A DNA stretch of 64,000 nt, taken from Micropterus salmoides (taxonomy: Eukaryota > Chordata > Actinopteri > Centrarchiformes > Centrarchidae). A model generated the notes under the pieces. The model searched no databases, was not told the origin of the DNA, and saw only the letters and a list, made by a program, of their open reading frames with translations. The translations under genes and the position numbers were made by a program. Every line of letters begins with the position of its first letter. The stretch's first letter is position 1. The stretch spans positions 5,160,122 through 5,224,121 of the forward strand of contig NW_024041373.1 in NCBI RefSeq assembly GCF_014851395.1. Reading direction: 5' to 3'. Shown in pieces: positions 59,200 to 64,000 of the stretch.

Positions 59200-60980
59200 G
59201 TATGAGGCTTCATGGTCTGTTTTTATTGTGTCGTTTTTAGTGATTCTGACTGATTAGACCTCTTGCCTGGTGAACTTGGGCCGGGCCACTTCTGGGGAGT
59301 ATTCTGAGGTCACCAAACTATGGAGGGAAATTCGACTCAAGATGGTCAAAAATGTGCATTATCTCATCACTTCTCCTCTCCTGAAAACATTCATGACTTG
59401 CTAACCGTCCCGTTTTTCATTGCCCTCTCCTGGCTTCTTCCCGGGTCACAGCAGTATGTTTAATGTTACAGTAGCTGAGTGGCGGATGCTATGCTGCTGA
59501 CAGACGTGATTGTAGATTTTTTTCTGAAACAGTTTGGCAGTTCTAGTGAACAGTCTATCATTTCTCACTAGTTCATCACTTCTAATATTCTCTAACATCA
59601 CTTACAGCAGCTAATGCTGAACATTAGCCAAAAGGGCTGGCTAAAGCCATGTTTATCAGTGGAAGAGTGCTAACGTTAATGAGCAGTTAAACTATATTGT
59701 CAAATGTATTTTAAATATATCCGCCGCTTGTCTGTAGTTAAAGTCGGTGCATCAGAAATTATTCAGCCAGAGGGGACATGTAAATAAACCTGAGCTGAAC
59801 AAGTATTTCACACGACTTCCTACGCAAACAAAGTCATCTAGCTCCTCTTTCAAATGTGCAACGTTAGTGTGAAATCTCAAGCTGCAGATCCTCGATGTAG
59901 TCATGTCATGTATATTAGATGCATCAAGCAGCGTTTTCTCTGGGTCACTGTTCATACATGGTGGTTCAAAAATTCGCGTACTTTTGGCTAGAATTAAAGA
60001 TATTGGCCGATTTATCCGCATCTCGGATTATAAATTCATTTTATACCAAATCAGTATTGGTCTTGAAAAATCCCATATCGGTTTAGGCTCTATTGAAGTG
60101 AATTACTTTGTACAATGTAGGCTCTGGAACATCTAAAGACAAGATTTTTATAGCTGTTCCAAACTGACACACTCAAAAGCAAGGCAAAAAGCCTAGTGCA
60201 TGTATTTTATAGTGCTGTTATATAAACAAGAACATAAACAATCAATTTATCCTGAATAAGAGGTATATCCTAACCCCTCCCTCAAATTGGATGGACTTTG
60301 CAGAGCATGGCAATTTCCATGGTCAAAGGTTAGAAGGATTGAACTTCGGAGGATTGAGGAGATCAATCTGCAACCAGAAGCGTATATGTTTTAACCTGTT
60401 CTTCACAGAAATGAAAGGTGAGGAAATTTTGGTCTGCCTCACTTGAGACTCTGGCTGATACTTATCAGCCAACAGAAGAGAAAATACAAAAGTTGCTGTG
60501 GAGGCACCAAATGAATTACTCAGAAAGGCTTTCTGTCTGAACAAACACAAAGTCCTGAAGTGCCTGCGCAAAATCGACAAATTAATAACAATACCATCTA
60601 TTTTACGTAAAAGACAGGAGTCCCTCCCAGGCAGGACATGTTTGCTTGCAAATTCAAAAAAAGGTTGATGTAACTCTAGTCTGCTCACAGTAGTGTCAGA
60701 CGTGGTGGTCTGAAGCCACCACTCATGTACCAACGGCCAGATGGCATAATAAGGCCTCTGCACAAGACTCAAATAAAGCCTGACAGCATTAAACCTTTCC
60801 CCTAATAATGTTACACTTATTTAACCTTCAATAATACAATATCAATCCAAAATATTATACTTCACCCTGCAATTGGTTTATTTTACATATCTGACACATT
60901 AAGCAGCTATTTGAATACAGTTTGACAAGTTTATAATGGTCTAAAGGTTATTATATTGTAATTTGGTAGAAAGATGGTCG
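59200..60980. other. Intergenic, no gene seen
   Basis: No supported gene. The minus-strand frame 60772-60323 (149 codons) is long for its AT content but shows no domain, and I do not recognise it. Confidence 0.45.
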
Positions 60981-60988
60981 TGTCTTAC

Positions 60989-61050
60989 CCAGGCCCCAGA
61001 TCCACAGCGGGCTCTGTGCTCTCCTTGGGACTGGCTCTACATTCGGACTG
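60989..61050 (-). CDS. Isolated exon-like segment, unrecognised
   Basis: 62 nt on the minus strand between a strong acceptor (TTTGTCTTTCTCAG) and donor (GG/gtaagac). Two frames are open: one reads QSECRASPKESTEPAVDLGP, the other SPNVEPVPRRAQSPL. It is more GC-rich than its flanks, as an exon would be. No neighbouring exon was found in the window, so it may belong to a gene starting further right, or be chance. Confidence 0.3.
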
Positions 61051-61624
61051 CTGAGAAAGACAAAGAGAAAGGTTATTAAATATTGAAACATTGTATTTCC
61101 CAGTTTCTATGTTTCTCAATTTTACATCATGATAGATAATACAATCATGCGCAAGGATTTGACCTTTCTCTTTAAGTTTTTACAGACAGCCAAAACTGAC
61201 CTCAAAGACCTGAAAAAAACAACTTGTCGTTTGATGGAGATGCCTTAGCACAGCTACAGATTAGAAACCAATCTGCATTACAGATTTCATTTAGAATTAC
61301 ATTTTAAATGATGCTTTATTATGCATGCCATAGGGCAGTGGTTCTCCACCGTTTTTGGGACAGCGCCCCCCTATCCATCCATTATCTAGGTCCCTTACCG
61401 CCCCCATCAAAAAAGATGTTTGCTATTTGCCCTGAATATTGTTGATTTTTAATTGTTACTATTGTTATTAAAACATGGAAAAGGTAACAAAAAAAGCCAT
61501 GTGAAATGTAATTATATTTAACTAATAAGTGAATGTTCCTCCAGAAACTGTGTGTGAAGCCAGGTACTGTTTTCTTGGATGGGGCACTTAATAAGTGGGG
61601 GGTATGGGGGTCCCTGGGACACGA

Positions 61625-61799
61625 GGGAGAGAGAGAGGGCCGAGCGAGAGGATGTGCTGCACAAATCTGCGCTGCCTGCAGCTCTGCAGTCAAATACGAT
61701 TTTAAATAGGCCTAGTAAAAAAATCAAAAATCAATGTGTGGCGGTCAGCGTTGATTTTGTGGTGGGCGCCACAAATAAATGAACGTACGGGAAACACTG
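61625..61799 (-). repeat. Second hAT-family fragment
   Basis: Minus strand: CAGTGTTTCCCGTACGTTCA, TTTGTGGCGCCCACC. The part at 61670-61720 (ATACGATTTTAAATAGGCCT) is the inverse of 46125-46165 inside MITE copy 1. Confidence 0.5.
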
Positions 61800-62386
61800 T
61801 AACTTATCTGCTCATGTTCAAAACATTCTGCACATTCAGAATCTCTCCCACTTATCTGTGTTCTCTGACATGTAAAGAAAAAAAGTCGTCATTAGCCTAT
61901 TTAAAGAGAATTCATAATATTTTACTACATGCCTTATACTGCATTATATTACTGATTCGCTGGAAGTATCCCCTCGCCGTCTAAAACTGAATGAGACAAG
62001 GAGGTGCTCATGCCTGGGGAAAACGAAACTAACAGAAATCTCACGACAAATGTTAAAAAACTTCAGCGCCTCTGATAAAGTGCCGCTAACAGTCCCCAAC
62101 AGAGCAAGTCAGGGCTTCAGTTTTAACCTAACTGAAACTCCTGTATATGACCACTTTGGCACAAACTGTCTGCAACTCACAGCGCGAGGTGGCTCCACGT
62201 CACTCGCTGGTGTCACAGCGAAGTTGCTTTCAGGGTGGTTTACACAGTAAACGCCATGTGGGTAAAATTTTAGAGATGATTGATGAGTAGCTGATGGAGA
62301 AAAAATACACAGTCTCGTCCAGTCGCAGTGGACCAAACTGGCAGGTTTTAATGTTGCAGACCACAGTTTTTTTGCAAGTAGTTTAA

Positions 62387-62873
62387 AGAGGTGGTATTAT
62401 GCTTTTTGGCTTTTCCCTTCTCCTTTATTGAGTTATATCTTTTTTGTGCATGTAACAGGTTTGCAAAGTGACAGTTCAACGTTTAGTCCTGATGGTAAGA
62501 TGTGGAACAATGATGTTGTGGACTTGAGAGTAACTTATACCATCTGCTAGGTTACGGTCGCAGTCTGAAGCGGCTTTGATTTGGATCACACTACCTTGTT
62601 TCTTACGACCCACCCTTCTCTGCTTCTGATTGGCTTGTAGTCCTTACCTGTGAACTGAGCATGTGCAACTCCCAACAAAGATTTTGTACAAGTAAGATGC
62701 GTCACTCTGTAGCTCAAGAGCGGAGCGTACAACACACAGGGTGAAAGAGGAGCTGCAGCAATGTGCAGTATGAGAAAAATATGGTGTTTTTTGAAAATTA
62801 AACCATGTAAACCTGTTCTGGTACAACCCCTAATTAAGATTTTGGACCTGAAAATGAGCAGAATACCACCTCT
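62387..62873 (-). mobile_element. TTAA-flanked MITE (piggyBac-like), copy 2
   Basis: 487 bp with ends AGAGGTGGTATTATGC and GCAGAATACCACCTCT, flanked by TTAA (62383-62386, 62874-62877). The two ends are perfect inverse repeats over the first 13 bp including TTAA. It matches copy 1 at 45307-46530 in reverse, with copy 2 lacking part of the middle. Confidence 0.8.
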
Positions 62874-63049
62874 TTAAAGTTTAAACTCGTATTGTTGTGA
62901 ATCTCTGGTTTAAACTCGCCTTAGAGTTTCCAACCAACAAACGCCCCCCAAAAGCAGCTCAGCGCCCCACCTTTCCAAAATATTGCTTCCAGGGCCCCCC
63001 ACCGTCCTCAGAACACCCCCGTTGAGAAACACTACAGGGTGTATCCTGA

Positions 63050-64000
63050 AAATTTCCCAACCAATGTGTAAACATTTGGGGTGACTCTTCATGATCTAAC
63101 AAAAACCATATTCCTGAGTTTCAGTGAAGAGGTTTCAGAGCTGTTGATCACTAGTGACACAATGGAACATTGTGAGTGTGAGTCTGAGACTGTTTCCTAT
63201 TCATATATCCAGAAGACATGCATTTATTTGGAGTAATGTCCTGCTTTGGTCTCCACCAACTCCTGAGAAAAAATATCTATGTCTGGTAACTCTGTGTGTC
63301 TGCTGTTTTCTGCTGGGCAGGTAGTGAGTTTATCAGTATTTTTATATTACCAGTGAGCTAAATGGCTATTGTGAAAGGTGTTGCTCATAGCAACGAGCAC
63401 ACAGAGAATTATCACCTGGCTCTGTGGTTCCCTCAGCTGTACTGACCTTTTTGGCTTCTTTCAGCTCATTGTTTTGGTTCACGTTCACAGCTCTTGTCTG
63501 TTTCCAACAAGATGCTGCTGTTTTCATGGAAAATATCTGATGTTTTCAGTGCCATAATACATTATGGCAAGAAACATTAATGTAAACATACCTGTTTACA
63601 AAAAACCTAACCCAAGTACCTGAAATTTAGAGACAAGAAGAAGCTCTGCATATTTGTGGTATGCCACAAGTTACAACTAGTAGGAAATCTGCTCAATTGT
63701 TTTATAGCAGAAAATAGAAAGACAGCACTGTATTTCCAGATCAAACAGAGATTTAGCTTCTGGAAGGTTTCTGGTCATATATTGAGTAGAAAATACCAAA
63801 TATTTCCATTTACACTTTTCAACCGTTTGGCAGTGGTAAACTGCTTTGGCAATACTGTTTCTGATACGTAATCATACTAATTGAGTTTCTAAACTGAAAG
63901 CAAATTAGGAGAGTGGAATATGAAAAAAGGTACTGTGGGAGGAATAGGTGGGAGTAAAAAACAAGACAGATAGAAGGAAGGAGAAGGAGGTAGTGATTAG
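63050..64000. other. Right edge, no gene seen
   Basis: No supported gene. A short repeat near 63215-63300 (GTCTCCACCAACTCCTGAG) matches 11236-11340. The edge ends in a purine-rich tract. Confidence 0.5.

Larger units (their letters stand above)
61336..63034. mobile_element. hAT-like nest with CAGTGGTTCTC tips
   Basis: The left tip CAGTGGTTCTCCACCG and the right tip (inverse of TAGTGTTTCTCAACGG) are imperfect inverted repeats followed inward by C-rich GCGCCCCC words, as in several fish hAT families. The interior contains a second hAT fragment (61625-61799) and a TTAA MITE (62387-62873). No clear 8-bp target duplication is visible. Confidence 0.5.

Noticed and set aside
60323..60772. 149-codon minus-strand frame
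   Set aside because: No recognised motif and no flanking signals. Possibly a worn transposon, but I cannot show it.

Overview
This is a window of vertebrate nuclear DNA, almost certainly from a ray-finned fish (teleost, probably percomorph-like). The evidence is an intron-rich calmodulin gene in the standard vertebrate exon pattern, an adjacent gene resembling vertebrate STPG4, and repeats typical of teleosts: tRNA-derived SINEs, L2 LINEs, hAT, Tc1 and TTAA-type MITEs, a DIRS retrotransposon and CA microsatellites. Three runs of exactly 500 N (6305-6804, 32805-33304, 53855-54354) look like fixed-size scaffold gaps of unknown true length.

Genes. The anchor is a complete six-exon calmodulin gene on the minus strand (CDS 29865 down to 26823), with an intact 149-residue product and a 3'UTR carrying two poly(A) signals. 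Downstream of it, on the same strand, are pieces of an STPG4-like (sperm-tail PG-rich repeat) gene: exons at 24798-24787, 23900-23844, 19338-19084 and 16854-16809. A consensus RFX X-box lies upstream of the first of these. From general knowledge, human STPG4 and CALM2 are neighbours on 2p21, so I call the calmodulin copy calm2 (a or b unresolved). On the plus strand, 50524-53064 holds a phase-consistent three-exon gene for a 71-residue protein that I do not recognise. Weaker candidates are a single-exon membrane microprotein at 3122-3364 and an isolated exon-like segment at 60989-61050.

Mobile DNA by region. 0-16 kb: mostly unassigned, with diverged repeats and a Tc1-type foldback element at 14200-14530 that holds a SINE tail. 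16.8-25 kb: STPG4 introns, one of which carries a broken same-strand DIRS element (19590 to about 23345) with a duplicated zinc-finger segment. 25-30 kb: calm2, largely free of TEs. 30-41 kb: sparse, with scattered old repeats. 41-47 kb: a hAT element with a perfect 8-bp target duplication, then an L2 LINE split by an LTR-like insertion that itself contains a TTAA-flanked MITE. 49-54 kb: the small plus-strand gene, whose first coding intron holds a hAT-like element with an L2 inside it. 54-64 kb: few genes, a SINE, and a hAT nest (61336-63034) with a second copy of the TTAA MITE.

I did not find a new multi-gene system. The most interesting points are the small plus-strand gene, the STPG4 X-box, and the rearranged DIRS element.
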